Source: Diplonema papillatum
Taxonomy: Eukaryota; Euglenozoa; Diplonemea; Diplonemida; Diplonemidae
NCBI GenBank assembly: GCA_030068145.1
Contig: JAPJBO010000028.1
Coordinates: forward strand, 186,001 to 250,000
Length of the DNA: 64,000 nucleotides
Direction: 5' to 3'
Below the pieces are notes generated by a model. The model made no database searches. It had not been told where the DNA came from and was given only the letters and a program-made list of their open reading frames with translations. The translations under genes and the position numbers were made by a program. The number at the start of each line of letters is the position of its first letter. Position 1 is the stretch's first letter. Below, piece after piece: positions 49,711 to 61,852 of the stretch.

Positions 49711-51380
49711 CCAGGTTACGGGCAATCGGGGGTTTGAAACATGATGATTAATATCAAAAGCCCGCACCCACGCGGCGTTGACTGCGGCTGGTTTTTGTAA
49801 GGGCTGCCTTGATGTTCCTTTGATCAACTCACACTAAGCTGAAAACTGCAGGGGTCCTCTACAGTCAGATACTGAACTTCCCTTTGAACTTCCCACGAAA
49901 AACCCTTGTAGACCCAAATAGGGGGGGTGTCATGTTATTCGGTAATCTTCTGCATTTTTTACCACTCTTGCGTGCTGTCCGTTGCCTGACGGCCACGTAT
50001 GTATGAGACATGGAATTTCAATTCGGGTGTGCCTGGCGCTGTTGACCTCTGTGGGCAGTTGAAGTTGCGTGGCAGGAGAACTTTGTGGTGCAAGACATCT
50101 ACTTTCTGCCAGTCGCTGCTGATGTTGACTCCGAAGTGGGCACATTTCTCCACCGCGATTATGCACCGTGTCTCTGACAAGTCCCAGGAGACAAGCTGGG
50201 CCATTTCTCGGCCAGCTGGCCCCCAGCGAGGGAAAGGTCCGCACCCACATTTTGTCCGCCTCCTACGCCTATAGCAGCGCAAAGGTGTCGTGTGATGAAG
50301 TGGGCGTGGGAGGGCAAAGTGGGCCACAAGTCTGTGCACGGCTGCCTACTTTGTGGCTGGAGACGGAGCTTTAGCCGCATACATGCGTACAACGGCACGA
50401 CTGGAGCGCACATTTCTCCACCACGATTTTGCACCTGTCTCTGACAAGTTCCATGAGCTCCGTACTCGACTGGCCGCCTCGGGACTTCGGCATATGCGGC
50501 ATACCTCCTCGCTACCAAATCGGGAACACAACCGTCTCGGCCTACGTTGCTTTCTTGGAGAGGTACCCGTCGCTTTGCGCTAATTCCGTCACGAAGGAAA
50601 GATGGGAAAATCGACTCGGGGACGGGGGCGTCGCAGGTGATCTTGGAAGCAGTGCCCTTCTTTTGGAGCTTCTGCCTCCACCCGACCTTCCACCATCTGC
50701 CGGAGGGTTGCCCCACTCTCGTATGGGCTCTGCAAATCCTACGCAGGGACGCGCAGGATGACCGAAGCCTGGCAACCCTGCTAGGGCCGGTTTTGACCAA
50801 AGAGTCTGTGGTGTCCTCGAGAGAATATTCGCCGTCCATGGGGAGTCAAACATCACCAACGCCGCACTGCGGGTAAAGGGGTGCTGCAAAGGAGGCTGGC
50901 GAACCCGACAACCTCCAGTAATGTTCGGAAGACGAACTACAGGCGGCAGACTATGCAGGAGAGGGCCCGAGAAGCTCATGCTCATTGAGCAGCGAGACGA
51001 AATGAGAAAGCAAAGACATCGCGGCGCAGCTCACGCTGGGTGGCCTTGCGCTGGGACTGGGAAGTAGGCTGAAGCAGGGACGCCATCCAACAGGCCTTCC
51101 GCCGTGGCTTCCAAGGGCACCGACATCAAGGGAGACGCACTGAGCAATTATTTCTAGCAATTCTTTTTGAAGTATTGGCCAAAAATGACCAAAATCCGGA
51201 AAACTGGCCAAAACCTGAACCCCCCCCAAATGTTCCAGGTTTAGCCCAAAAAGGTAGAGATACGGCGCACACAAAAACGGGCCAAAAAGGTGAGATAAGG
51301 GCGCCACCAAGAAACGGGCCAACAAGGTATCGACAAGGTCTCGTGAGACGATTATCGGGACCCCCGCCAGTCCTTGGTTG
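49711..51380 (+). other. Coding-like debris of an unidentified element
   Basis: Forward frames show protein-like pieces that change frame: PVSDKFHELRTRLAASGLRH (about 50440), GNTTVSAYVAFLERYPSLCA (about 50540) and VILEAVPFFWSFCLHPTFHH (about 50640-50700). GCACATTTCTCCACC.CGATT then TGCACC.GTCTCTGACAAGT occurs twice (50140 and 50408), a 268-bp direct duplication. Most likely a decayed mobile-element gene; no family recognised. Confidence 0.3.
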
Positions 51381-51387
51381 GTTGTTT

Positions 51388-51575
51388 CGACTCGGTTTTC
51401 GGTCCATCGAGCCCGCGCGGGTCAGAAGACGCCCGTGCTTCTCCCGCGCCGGTTCTTGGGCCCTTACCTGAGCCTCTGCTTTACGGCGTTTCGATCGGCG
51501 ATTTCGACTCGGTTTTTGGTCCATCGAGCCCGCGCGGGTCAGAAGACGCCCGTGCTTCTCCCGCCGGTTCTTGAG
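51388..51575 (+). repeat. Direct duplication, 117-bp offset
   Basis: GACTCGGTTTTCGGTCCATC then GAGCCCGCGCGGGTCAGAAG and ACGCCCGTGCTTCTCCCGC occurs at 51388 and 51505 with two or three differences. Confidence 0.85.
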
Positions 51576-52125
51576 CAGTTCGGTGCTCATTTTCTTACAC
51601 CCACTCCGGTCGGAACACCGGTCCGCACACAACAGCATCCGGCTCCGGGAACAGAAGAAGATGACAAGAGCGAAGTAAAAGAAGAAGAAGAAGACAACGA
51701 GCTTGGTCTCTCCCAAGCTGTCCTCACACAGTTGGCGACCAAGAGGCCGGCGAAGAACTTGCCAAAGAGGAAGAGGGGTACGAGACCCTCGCTGAGCTGA
51801 TGGATGGGCGAGGAGTTCACTTCCTTCCGGATTCCTTCCGGCCAGCCTCGAAGAAAGCAACGTCGAGGTGCAACTATTGCGGCCTTCTTTGCACAAGCCC
51901 CGGTGACGAAAAACTCACTGGTGGCTTTTTCACCCGACTGCGAAGGGGACACCCCGAGACCCTCACCCCGCCGATGCTGAAACGGGCGTTATACCCACCA
52001 CCCGTTTGACTCTCCTGACACGCAAGCAACTGCAGCAGGTGGCCGAATCCGCAAGGGGTCGGCTGCAGGGTAACAAGGCGGACATGGTTAAAACATTGTG
52101 TCGGCATTTCGGGTCGAAGTTGGAA
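51576..52125 (+). pseudogene. Gene fragment with SAP-like C-terminus
   Basis: Forward coding-like sequence in changing frames: an acidic/Lys-rich stretch (EEDDKSEVKEEEEDNELGLS), then SRCNYCGLLCTSPGDEKLTG and finally TLLTRKQLQQVAESARGRLQ then GNKADMVKTLCRHFG (52009-52113). The last piece resembles a SAP motif (two helices with G-NK at the turn), typical of DNA- or RNA-binding nuclear proteins and some mobile-element proteins. At least one frame change separates the pieces, so introns or decay must be assumed. It ends exactly where the GTTCGGG element copy 2 begins. Confidence 0.35.
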
Positions 52126-52126
52126 A

Positions 52127-52900
52127 AACGTACGTGCGCTCGGCTAAGGCCGGCGCGTGGCGAGACTGGAGGCAGCAGTTAAAGTTCGGGGAACAGTAAA
52201 GTTCGGGCGAAGCTAAGTTCGGGCAATGCTGGTGAAGCTAAGTTCGAGTGATGCCTAGTTCGGACGTTGCTAAGCGCTCAGGCTGCGCTGGTACTAAAAA
52301 ACAGTTCGGGCACGAAGCGAAGTTCGGCCAGGGTGGTAAAGTCCGGGTGAAGCCAAGGTCGGTGCTCGTGCCCGGGGGGGGACACCCCCGGACCCCCCCC
52401 GACCCACCGAGTGCGGGAAAAGTTTGGCGCTGGTACCCGGGTGGGCGCCCCCCCCGCCGCCCCCCGGCGAAGCAAAAGTTCGGGCGCAGCTAAGTTCTGG
52501 TGAAGCTCAGTTCGGACGATAATAAGTTCGAGTGATGCTAAGTTCGGGCGGAGCTAAGTTCTGGTGAAGCAAAGTTCGGGCGCAGCTGATTTCGGGCGAA
52601 GCAACGCTCGGGCGAAGCTAAGTTCTGGCGAAGCAAAGTTCGGGCGCTGCAAAGTTCAGGCGATGCTAAATTCTGGTACGGGCGCAGCTGAGTTCGGACG
52701 AAGCAAAGTTCGTGCGAAGCTGAGTTCTGGTGAAGCAAAGTTCGGTTCTCGTAGCAAGTTTGGCCTGTGATGGCAAGCTCGGCCGCCCGACTCCGTTCCC
52801 GGGGTGACCCAAATACCGCGAGATACTGAGAAACTCCGCCAAAAACGCAATTTTCGGGCACATTTGACCCCAAAACGCAACAAACCTCGAAAAGTTCGCA
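52127..52900. mobile_element. GTTCGGG-unit element, copy 2
   Basis: Shares with copy 1 (4097-5023) GTACGTGCGCTCGGCTAAGG, CAGCAGTTAAAGTTCGGGG (from 52173), the CTGCGCTGGTACTAAAAAA block, the GGTAAAGTCCGGGTGAAGCC block, and CCGCGAGATACTGAGAAACT. The minisatellite part (AAGTTCGGGCGAAGC units, 52475-52765) is expanded on the right, where copy 1 has an inverted end; no inverted right end was found here. The copies have therefore diverged structurally or copy 2 is truncated. Confidence 0.6.
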
Positions 52901-53119
52901 CCCGGCGGCACAAGCGTGTTTTCGGCAAGAACACGCGTGTGCAGCCACAATTTGGACGGAGACGTCCAAGTTCTGTCACTTTGAGAGGTGCACACGCGTG
53001 ATCTCGGCCAGAACACGCTTGTGCATCCGCCTGACTATAACGGAAAAACGTCCAGCTGGGATTGAAGCTCACCGTCAACAAAATTCCGTCTGGCCGCTGC
53101 TGACGAAAAATGAAAAATC

Positions 53120-53190
53120 CGATCGTCGGGGTTTGAACCCGGGTCAGTGGCTCCGGAGTCGCCAACCTTACGACTCAGCTACACTGCTAC
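53120..53190 (-). other. tRNA-like segment (tRNA-Arg-like pseudogene or SINE head)
   Basis: Minus strand: TAGCTGAGTCGTAAGG (A-box region), GGCGACTCCGGAGCCA (anticodon-like arm, possible CCG) and GGGTTCAAACCCC (perfect B-box). The T stem has four of five pairs, but the acceptor strands do not pair, and T5 runs follow on the 3' side. It is therefore not a clean tRNA gene. It lies about 220 bp beyond GTTCGGG element copy 2, paralleling 4653-4722. Confidence 0.45.
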
Positions 53191-53481
53191 GTGCCAGCAG
53201 GAAAAAAAGAAATGCATCACCGCATGGTCTTCAGACGGACTTTCGAAGACTACGCAATTTCATACTTCGTGAGCGTGATTCTCGCACACCCCTGGACGTT
53301 CTTGTGCCATGTGGACTATGAAATGGTGTTCCAAGCACGTTGCTGAGCCCATAACAGCCTTGTGGGAGATCATCAGGTTGTGTGTAGCCTAAACATCAGG
53401 TTGTCGTTCGTTGTCGTTGGAACGAAATCAAACGTGAATTTTCGGGTGGAAAAACAGGGGTTGACACAAGGGTCCGCGGTT

Positions 53482-53515
53482 CGAACCCCACGAAGGACCT
53501 TTTTTGGGTCGATTC
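53482..53515 (+). other. Isolated B-box-like motif with T6
   Basis: GCGGTTCGAACCCCACGAAG then GACCTTTTTT. It has a B-box consensus and a pol III-type terminator but no A-box or cloverleaf could be drawn. Confidence 0.3.
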
Positions 53516-55610
53516 CCACAGGTGACATTTTTACCCCCCCCCCCTATTTTCGGAAATTTGGTGGAAAATGTCAACCAAAATGTTAATTGTGGCACCCCTA
53601 ATACCATTGCAAATGCTTCAAGAAGATCACGTGAAGATTAGTGCGAAAGTTTCGAGAAGCACACACGCAGCGATGGTCGGCATTTTGTGTGACGCGTGGA
53701 CTCGCTGTCAAGTGTCGCAATCTCAACGACGCCGGAATCAGAGTCCTCCCCCTTCGGAGTGGTATGACAGAGCATCTCGAAGGCCGTTCAGTGTCATGTG
53801 GTCTACCAGGAGTCACAACAGAACACAGCAGCCAAGCTTGAGCCCCCATGGTACATGGCTCTAGGTGCTGTCAGCGTAAGCAGTCACCGAAGCTGCTTTC
53901 CGTCGCACTGTAGATAGGTAGGCAAGCCACCTACCTACAGTGATACCGGTACACCGTTTTTGTGATCGAGCGGCAGACCTCCCCCCCAGAAACGAACTTG
54001 TTTGTGATCAGCTTCCAGCTTAGCCTGGGGCTGTGCCTGATTCTTGCCGGGCCTGACTCTTGCCGGCGGTTTTGTGCCTGAAATTCGCCAGGTTCTTGGG
54101 CTGTGCGGATCAGATCATTGTAACCACAGGTACCCTGCGAACCAGGTAGGGACCCTGCTTTCAAGATATCTGCGCCCAACGTAGCTCGCGAAGCCATTCG
54201 AGGGAAAGGAAAGAAGTAAAGGCTGCTGCGAAGCAAAGAAGAATGAACGAAGGGGGAAAAACAGAACACATGCGCAGGGGGCAAGAAGGAAAAGAAAGAA
54301 GAAGAAGAAGAAGAACAACAAAGAAAGGAGACCGGGAGCTACGCGCTGCGATCAAAGCAGGAGGCAGAAGTTCTGGAGATCCGCTGCCATAAGCAACAGA
54401 CGCTGGAAGCGCAACAATAAAGCATCCCTCGCTATGGCCGGGGTTTCTTCGCCCGATGCAGTGTATGTGTGAGCTGTAACGGTCACCAAATGTCGGCCTG
54501 AAGCCTACCTTTTTTCAGCATCAGCAGGTTCCCGGCGCCTTGGACATCGTAGAGTGAAAGGCATTGGACTCAGAGAGATAAGTTTGTATATGAGAGCCGC
54601 CTCCGTCCTCACGTTGCCGAACTGGGAATGCAAGTTCCACTTCCGTAAATATACTCGCGGTGAAATGGTGTCGCCGCAGGGTTGATGAAAAGGAAAGCGA
54701 ACCTCTGGAAACCCCTGATTGTTATTAGACTCACAGGTGACTCTCCACAACTTCTGCCAACGGAACCTTCTGGAGGTGGTCACGCCCGTAGCAGTCTCGG
54801 AGCCTGTATGCGGTATTGTCACCAACGCTACCGCGTTGACCCTGCCGAGAGAGGGAGGCGAACGACGACTGTCCAGAGCAACCTTAGAGTTTGCTACCGG
54901 ACAGAAGTCACTCTGCCTGAGTTGCCCGACGTGAACTATTCCCCGCAGTAGTTGCATAACTTCCCAGAGCGACAAAAAAGACACGAGTGAGAGAGAAAGT
55001 GAAACCGAGCGCAAAAAAAAAAACGACAGAAGAACGCGGGTGTGAAAGAAAAGAACGAAGAATGCGGAGAGGCTGTGAAGAGCGCGGAAATTGCCGGGCC
55101 TAGTAGTTGTTGTAGAGGGGGGGGGGAATGGGCAAAATGGGGCTGGCGAAGCGAAAGGGTGCAGAAGGAAAGGATGCGTTGACTTGGGCGGAGGCTATGA
55201 GCACTGGTTTCGTACCATAAGAAGAAGGGCCACCTGTTTGAATGAGCACCTTGTTTGGAACCTTGGCGTCCTTTTCTGGAGGCACTCCGCCGGGGTGCGA
55301 AGTTGCGATCGTGTTCCACACGCTTCTTCTCAAGCGTCAGCGTGGACAGCTACAGAGTTCTCATAACGTCGAAATCTGAGCAGTGTGGCCATCTGTCCCG
55401 AACCTACCTGTACCCTAGGCGAAAGTAACCCGGCGAGTGTAGCTGTTTTGGGCTGAGCTCGCCAGGACAACCGCAGCCACACTGATCTGAGGGAAGCAGG
55501 GGGTGAAAATACTCGACGTAGCTGCTTTGACTCCTGATGGAAGGGAGGAAACATGGAGGTAGGGGGGGGGAGAATACAATACAAACACAATCTGGTTTGT
55601 TCTTCGCTTA
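53516..55610. other. Intergenic, nothing recognised
   Basis: Purine-rich (GAAGAAGAAG) tract at 54290-54325. Forward ORF 53568-53864 has no clear family. No repeat family found. Confidence 0.4.
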
Positions 55611-55619
55611 CACCACCGT

Positions 55620-55803
55620 GTGTTGTCTTCTCACTCAGGACTTTGACCTGTTATGTTTGTGTGATTTGTCGTGTAGGGGTAGACCCGTATGACGTCACGT
55701 CCGTTCAACACGTGGTTCGGTATTTACAGCACTTGGGATCCCTCCTGTTCTTTGTCGGGCAGCATCGTCGAGCATTTTCTTTCAAGCTGGCGCTTATGTA
55801 AAG
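55620..55803 (+). repeat. Dispersed repeat family A, copy 2
   Basis: Same motifs in the same order as 37753-37930. Confidence 0.85.
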
Positions 55804-57120
55804 AAATGAGTTCCATGTTCGGCAGAGTGTACCATGTATGTTCATAAAGGAGACGGGGGGTGGAGGGGGGGGTGTGAGCAGTTTGCAGCAGCTATATCGC
55901 CAAGAACCAGAGAAGGTTCTGTGTTGTGAAGCAAAGTAGTCCCTGTCCTTCTTCTGCTTATGTTTCCCTTCTTGACGCCTTCTTTTCTATTTGCAGAAGA
56001 ACCTTTTGGTTGCGCGTGTAAAGGATGGCTTTTGAAAGGCACCTTGGAAAAGACAATACAATCCGTACGTCTGATGTTTTTCGACCTTTCTTGTTTTCGT
56101 TTTTTTGGAGCTGAGAGTTCAAACTCTCTTCCCTTCTTCCTTCCACGTGTTCGGCGGTACTGCAGAGCCACGGCTGAGCAGTGGTTACCAATTCAATTTT
56201 CCAACTAACGAAAGCATCAAGGCGCGATGTGGCGTTGTGCTTGGGTTGAACACCTGTAGAGGCGGTCCAACGCAGGGCAAAGCAGACGGGTTGTGGCACA
56301 CTGGCTCTACTTCAGCTCAAGCTTCGCATGCTGTTGCTGCTGCCCGCGATTCTCCGTTTTCTTGGACGTTGCTTCTTTGTTTCTGCTTTTCCGGGAAAGA
56401 CGAACGCAGTGGTGGGGGCTAGCAAGCTGCGTTTGGTGGGCGCGCCGCTAAGAATTGGGGGGGGGGGGGGGGGAGGAAAGGGGAGGGGGGTGTATCGCTT
56501 GCCAGAGGGAGAGGGGGGGTAAACGAGGCTGGAAAAGGGCGGTCGTGAGACAGGCAGCTCATGGGAAACCCGAAGACATCAATAGCCAGCCTTTAGAGCA
56601 CACGAACGACTGAGTCAAGTAAATCCGAGGGGCACAGACTGGTCTTTTGTGTCGCTGTGGCTCGGTCGGCAACGCTTCAGCATTGGAGCGAATAGACTAT
56701 GTGGCAATGACAATCTGATGGAGTAACATGATTGGCTTGTAAATTCAGTGCAGACAGACGGTGGAAACTGGGAGACGTAATGAAGACAATGGCAACCTCC
56801 GTGCAGTCTTTTCTACTGGGGTGCGGTTGCACACGATTGGCCTTCCCCTCGCCTTTTCTTAAAAACCCCTTGCCCTGCAGAGCTGTGTAGCTAGACTTTC
56901 GACGTTGGACAAGCTCGGAATTTTCCCACATTGCGTAGACACTCTCATTTCCTCTTCTTTTGCCCCCGTCGGCCTGAATCAGACATCTTCGCGTTGTAGG
57001 GAATCCTCGAGGGCTTTTGCCATACGTGTTGTCGATCAGCCGAGAAAGGGAGAAGCAGAAACACGTCTTCGGAACTGACGTCATTAGCGCAAAGGGAACG
57101 TGTGAGTACCTGCCGTGTCT
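55804..57120. other. Intergenic with G-runs
   Basis: G-rich tracts at 55856-55874 and 56456-56517, including a run of about 20 G, could form quadruplexes. No gene supported. Confidence 0.45.
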
Positions 57121-57129
57121 CGGGGAAAC

Positions 57130-57280
57130 GAGCTTGGGGGGGGACTGCAAGAACATGCTCGGAATGGGTGGGTGCTCTACACCGCACTGGTCCCGTCTGC
57201 GCCGTGTTTCGGTTGGAGCCACGGACACAAAATGCGGACCATCATCAGCGAACCTGAGCGTCTGCAGAACGGACAGCAGT
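57130..57280 (+). repeat. Dispersed repeat family E, copy 3
   Basis: ACTGCAAGAACATGCTCGGA, CTACACCGCACTGGTCCCGT, GTGTTTCGGTTGGAGCCACG and GAACCTGAGCGTCTGCAGAA align with 41655-41815. The phrase CGGGGAAACGAGC.TGGGGGG occurs before and after it (57120 and 57303). Confidence 0.85.
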
Positions 57281-57519
57281 GGCTAGTGTACCTGCCATAT
57301 CTCGGGGAAACGAGCCTGGGGGGGCGAGGTTCTATGAAAAGGGCAACGTTCTTATAACCAACCATACCGTGAAGTTCCCTTCCCTTCCCGGCTGCTGCAG
57401 CGACTCCCTCAAACTATGGGAAGGCTTACACGGGCAAGCGAAGAAGACGGCGCCTGTGCGTCGTACGGCTGCAACTGGGTGAACCAGCGTTTGGCCGAAG
57501 GTTTTCTTTTGGCCAGAGT

Positions 57520-57645
57520 TGATCTTTCCCGAGAGAGAGAGAGAGGTAAGAAAGAGACGAGTTGGAGTGCAGGGATCATCTCTCGCGGGGGGAAGTTTCC
57601 GGTCGCTTTACCCCGCAATACCGACAGTCGTTTCGCAGTCGCTGG
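57520..57645 (+). repeat. Dispersed repeat family F, copy 2
   Basis: TTTCCCGAGAGAGAGAGAGA, AAGAGACGAGTTGGAGTGCA, GGGATCATCTCTCGCGGGG and TTTCCGGTCGCTTTACC align with 2960-3050 and 60870-60965. Confidence 0.8.
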
Positions 57646-60160
57646 CGCGGTGCGGGCGCACGCAGCCCCGCCCCAGTGCGGGCGGACGGAGCCGGTGAAG
57701 TAGTGGCGGGCGTGGGGCAGAGCGGACGTCAGCTGCTTGTTGAAAAAATCTTGTCCAGCTCCCCCCCCGTTTGCCGGCGTTGGCTGTTGTTTTGTGTTCT
57801 CTCCCGCTTGCGTCTGACTAGGCCAGCCCACGAGTAGGAAGCGTCGGAAGTACCTCTGCCGTCGTTCGCTTCTTTCAACCACCATCTCCGTCCTCGTGAA
57901 TGAATCGTGAACGACACAAACACACTGGTGTTGTGAATCTGGATGGATTTCACAGAGCGGTTCTATAGGGGTTAAGTATGGTTGCCCCTAATCCATGCCC
58001 TTGTGGGGGGTGTTTGCGATGTACGTGGAACGCAAGTATTTTGGATCAAACGCATCAAAGCTGAGTTCGAGTTCATCGAGGTCTTCTGGACGAGGTTTGT
58101 CGGCCTCTTCGATGATGCGCCGGGTGGGGTTCTTGACTGCCCATGTTCGAGGCAACCCGGCAGAGAGGAATGATGCACCTGGGTCCACAAACCTTCTTTG
58201 AGTCGCAGCACTTGACACGGGTGTGTTTCTTCGTTGTATTTCTCTCGGGGCTGTTTCTTCTTTTTCTTTTTTTTTCTTTTCGTGTTTGCACATTTGTTGT
58301 CTCTTGTTCCTTTTGATTTCCGTTCTTTCAGGGCTTCATGAGGTCGGGCGAGGTGAGAATACCGTCACATTAGCACGAATGATGCTCGGTGCTCCAGGCC
58401 TAAGAAACCATTCAAAGTCGGGAAAGAAGAAATGCGTAGTTTTGTTTTATTCTTTTACTTGTTAGTTGTCGCTCGCTGTGTCAGGCGCGCTAGGTAGATG
58501 CTGGGCTAGCTTCTGTCTGGACTTGGACTGTGTAGTCCTCTGAATTCGTTTCACGGTCCGTTCATGCACAAAATATTCATCGGTTGCCGGCCGATGACTC
58601 AAAGCCTCACATTGCTGTGCAAGCGACAAGCGTAGAGTTTAAAAAAAAGGAGCTCAGGAAGGGGGGGTTTGGGGGTTGGGTTGGAGCGTGAAAATCTGAC
58701 TTGTCACAGTCTGAAGGGGAAACAAGCGTATGGGTGAAGGGTATCGCTTCTGCTCCAATTGGGGCCTGTGTGAACTTGATTCCAGTAGGAGGAAGAGGCA
58801 GTCATTTGGCGATGATCGCAGAGCAAAAAGGACAGAAGGAAGTCAACTAAATGAAGCTTCGTACGAAACGGATGGACAAGAAAGAAATTGGATTGCAGAT
58901 AACTGGGAGGGGGGAATCACCTGGGGGGAGTGTCTGGTTTGGACCTTTACTGCACTCGTCGGAAAAAACCCTCATGCAGGGCTACGCTGAACTAGGGGGC
59001 GAAATTCGGAACTGGGAGTGGACAAATTTTCACCCCAGGTTCCTGAAGTTCGCCCCTTCTAGCCACTGCGGTAGATCTTCTAACATATTGGTGTATGTGT
59101 ATGTGTCTTTTTATTACCTGAGAATCCGGACCCTAACTTGGAAACATCAGCAGTCCCCCGCCCACCTGTTGGGGAGGCGCAAAATCGAATTCCGGAACTA
59201 GGAGAAAGGGAGGAATCGCCTGTGGGTATTTGCTGATTCCGAATCGTTCTCTCAATCTTCGCTCTAGCAAAAATGTTTGCCCCCCTTTTCTTTTTAGAGC
59301 AGGCCGAGTTTGGGCCCCTCTCTTCCGGTAGGAGGGTTTCCTTTTCTTCTTATGTGCTTGAGTCAGGGATCTCCATATGAAGCACGGTTAGTAAATTGTA
59401 GCGGTGGCATGATCTTCAGTCTGGTGTCGGCTCGCTCATTGCTCATGCTCACACCACGTCTCGGAAACCCCAAGGTCCGTTACTCTCGAATGGTCCTCTG
59501 CTCGACACAAGATATATGGCTACGACTGGAAGCGTGTTGAACTGGTTGGTGGATTCTTTTGTTTGTGCGCGCAGGGAAACCTGCTTATAAAGGTTTTCCG
59601 AACGCATTTCTTTTCAGGCGGTCTTCAGACGGGACACACAAGGGGTTCCGCAAAGAGAAACAGGGGAACCCCCGGCTACCGCGATGAGAAGATTTGTCAA
59701 ACGCTGGCGCGGGCCGAATGACAAACGGGGGAGAAGGGACGGAATTCTGCTTACCGGTCTCCCTGCGCGTTTTGTTCGCTGACGTAGAGTCTGCGGGCCA
59801 TGCTTCTTGGTGCAAATGACTGCAAGAAAGAACGAAGAGAAATCAAACCATCCAGGGTAAACCTATCACTTACAGTGCGTAGGGGCAAGGATTCTTTCTT
59901 CCCGTCCAACGACATCACCCCCAACCCACATGGTTCTTGGGTGGCTTGACGGCTGCGCAGCGGCATTCCCGCAGTGACACTGTAATTTTTCTTCCTGTCT
60001 CGTCCTGTGTCGGTGGCGCGTGTTTCGTTTACCCGACTGGGTCCGAATTATTTTACACCCTCCGTCCCCTTTGCCTTTGGTGATGCGGGCATAGTGACGA
60101 TCCGTTCGACGGTGCCTCGGTGCCCACGTAAGGGCAACCGGAAAGACAATCAAAACAACA
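57646..60160. other. Intergenic, nothing recognised
   Basis: At 59395-59470 CATGATCTTCAGTCTGGTGT then CGGCTCGCTCATTGCTC resembles 38266-38318. No coding frame with domain or bias. Confidence 0.4.
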
Positions 60161-60164
60161 GAGA

Positions 60165-60290
60165 ACATTTCCGGAGTTGGGGCTTGCACTGATAAACGAA
60201 GCAACGGACGATCAGCATCAACTGACCAAAGGTGATGAAAATGATAAGGCAAAAGTTTCTTGTTCTTCGCGTGTACAGATGGTATAAACC
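60165..60290 (+). repeat. Dispersed repeat family I, copy 2
   Basis: ATTTCCGGAGTTGGGGCTTG, CACTGATAAACGAAGCAACG and ATAAGGCAAAAG..CTTCGCG match 47408-47540. Confidence 0.75.
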
Positions 60291-60510
60291 TCTCTGGGGG
60301 GGGGTTTCCTGTATTAGCACTTTTTCGTTGGCTTCGTTTTCTCTTTCATGTGCAACCGTTGTTCCGGAAATGTTCCCGTCATATTAAGAAATAAAATCAT
60401 AACCTTGGCATTGCAGTCTGCCTTGTTTGTACGCCTAAAGATCGTATACGCATGGTCGCCTACACTCCCGACGCTTGAAAAAGGCCACGGCGTTTTGTGC
60501 GTACGCGTGC

Positions 60511-60855
60511 GTAGCCCTTGTTTATAGTTACCACACGATACGCTGCCAACTCCCCTTTTTAACAATGACAAGCGCGTGTGTAGCCCTTGTTTATAGTTAC
60601 CACACGATACGCTGCCAACTCCCCTTTTTAACAATGACAAGCGCGTGTGTAGCCCTTGTTTATAGTTACCACACGATACGCTGCCAACTCCCCTTTTTAA
60701 CAATGACAAGCGCGTGTGTAGCCCTTGTTTATAGTTACCACACGATACGCTGCCAACTCCCCTTTTTAACAATGAAAAGCGCGTGTGTAGCCCTTGTTTA
60801 TAGTTACCACACGATACGCTGCCAACTCCCCTTTTTAACAATGACAAGCGCGTGT
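60511..60855 (+). repeat. 69-bp tandem repeat, five units
   Basis: Five almost identical units GTAGCCCTTGTTTATAGTTA, CCACACGATACGCTGCCAAC, TCCCCTTTTTAACAATGACA, AGCGCGTGT. One unit has GAAA for GACA. Because 69 is a multiple of three, a 23-residue repeat stays in frame on both strands (LSLLKRGVGSVSCGNYKQGL.. on minus). Coding is possible but not supported by context. Confidence 0.95.
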
Positions 60856-60869
60856 GTTGTCATGAGAAA

Positions 60870-60965
60870 AAGTAAGATAAAGAGCGAGAGAGAGAAAGAG
60901 AGAAAGAGACGAGTTGAAGTGCAGGGACCACCTCTCCGAGGAGTTTCCGGTCGCCTCACTACTAC
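60870..60965 (+). repeat. Dispersed repeat family F, copy 3
   Basis: GAGAGAGAAAGAGAGAAAGA, GACGAGTTGAAGTGCAGGGA, CCACCTCTC and TTTCCGGTCGCCTCAC align with 57520-57645. Confidence 0.8.
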
Positions 60966-61017
60966 CACGTCCTACGAAGGCGGGCGTAGATCGTTCCGTC
61001 GTAGACGCCGTTACCGT

Positions 61018-61076
61018 TGCAAGCAACGTCCGTTGAAAGCAACGTCCGTTGAAAGCAACGTCCGTTGAAAGCAACC
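61018..61076 (+). repeat. 16-bp tandem repeat, GCAACGTCCGTTGAAA
   Basis: Three to four copies of GCAACGTCCGTTGAAA, each containing the small palindrome AACGTCCGTT. Confidence 0.9.
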
Positions 61077-61489
61077 AAAGCTTCGGTCGAAGGACTACAA
61101 AGCTTCCACTCACAAATATGACTTTGTTGAACAACGACTACATTGACGATGTGCCAATCAATGAAACGAACAGAACAACCTTCCCCGCCCCCCAATTGTC
61201 ACCTACCTGTCAGTGCTTGAACGCTCGCCGTTGACAAACGCAAAGTCTGACTCAGGCAGAGTGGCATATCGAGTAGTTCCTTCATGCAGGTGCTTATTCA
61301 GTAAAAGAAACGCTGAAAAGCACCGCCATTTGGCGCTGGCAGGCTCTTTCTTTCCTCCAGCACTTTAAACAATGGTACAACAGAAAAGATAAGAAAAAAC
61401 GGGGATTCTTTTTGCCTTTCCGCAAGACAATGCTGGATGCGACACAGAGCAACGGAAAAAAGAGGGGAGGAAAAGAGAAATACTCGAGG
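61077..61489. other. Spacer, nothing recognised
   Basis: No gene or repeat identified between the 16-bp array and the family L copy. Confidence 0.4.
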
Positions 61490-61690
61490 GGATGCCTTGT
61501 GCTCATTTCGAAGGAGGCTAGAGGGGGAGAAAACAATACAACCACAAAGTGGGTCTTTTGTTGAGCGCTTACGCCCGGCACTAAACCCAGATTCACCTGT
61601 GTTTCGTGTGGGCTACAGCACATTTACCTCCTTCGATCTCTTGCAGCTGCCAGCCTCCTCAAGTATTTCCTATAAAGCAGGTACAAAAAA
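61490..61690 (+). repeat. Dispersed repeat family L, copy 2
   Basis: About 95 percent identical to 3885-4092 by eye, same orientation. Confidence 0.85.
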
Positions 61691-61852
61691 AAAAAGACCG
61701 CGGGCAATAAGGGATTCAGAATCCCTGAGACGGGTGCCTGTTGAGGGGTGGCGAAAGTGAAAACGTGCTTGGCAATGGAATGTGCGCAAAACCGTGTGCC
61801 TTCAGCCCGTGTGTTGTTCCGGTCCTTTATTTCTTTAATTCACGGACCGCCT

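Noticed and set aside
53120-53190. Functional tRNA gene
   Set aside because: B-box and anticodon-like arm are present, but the acceptor stem does not pair and the anticodon stem is defective.
60314-60847. 23-residue repeat protein on the minus strand
   Set aside because: The frame is open only because the unit is 69 bp. The same array gives an equal ORF on the plus strand, and flanks show no start, splice or domain evidence.
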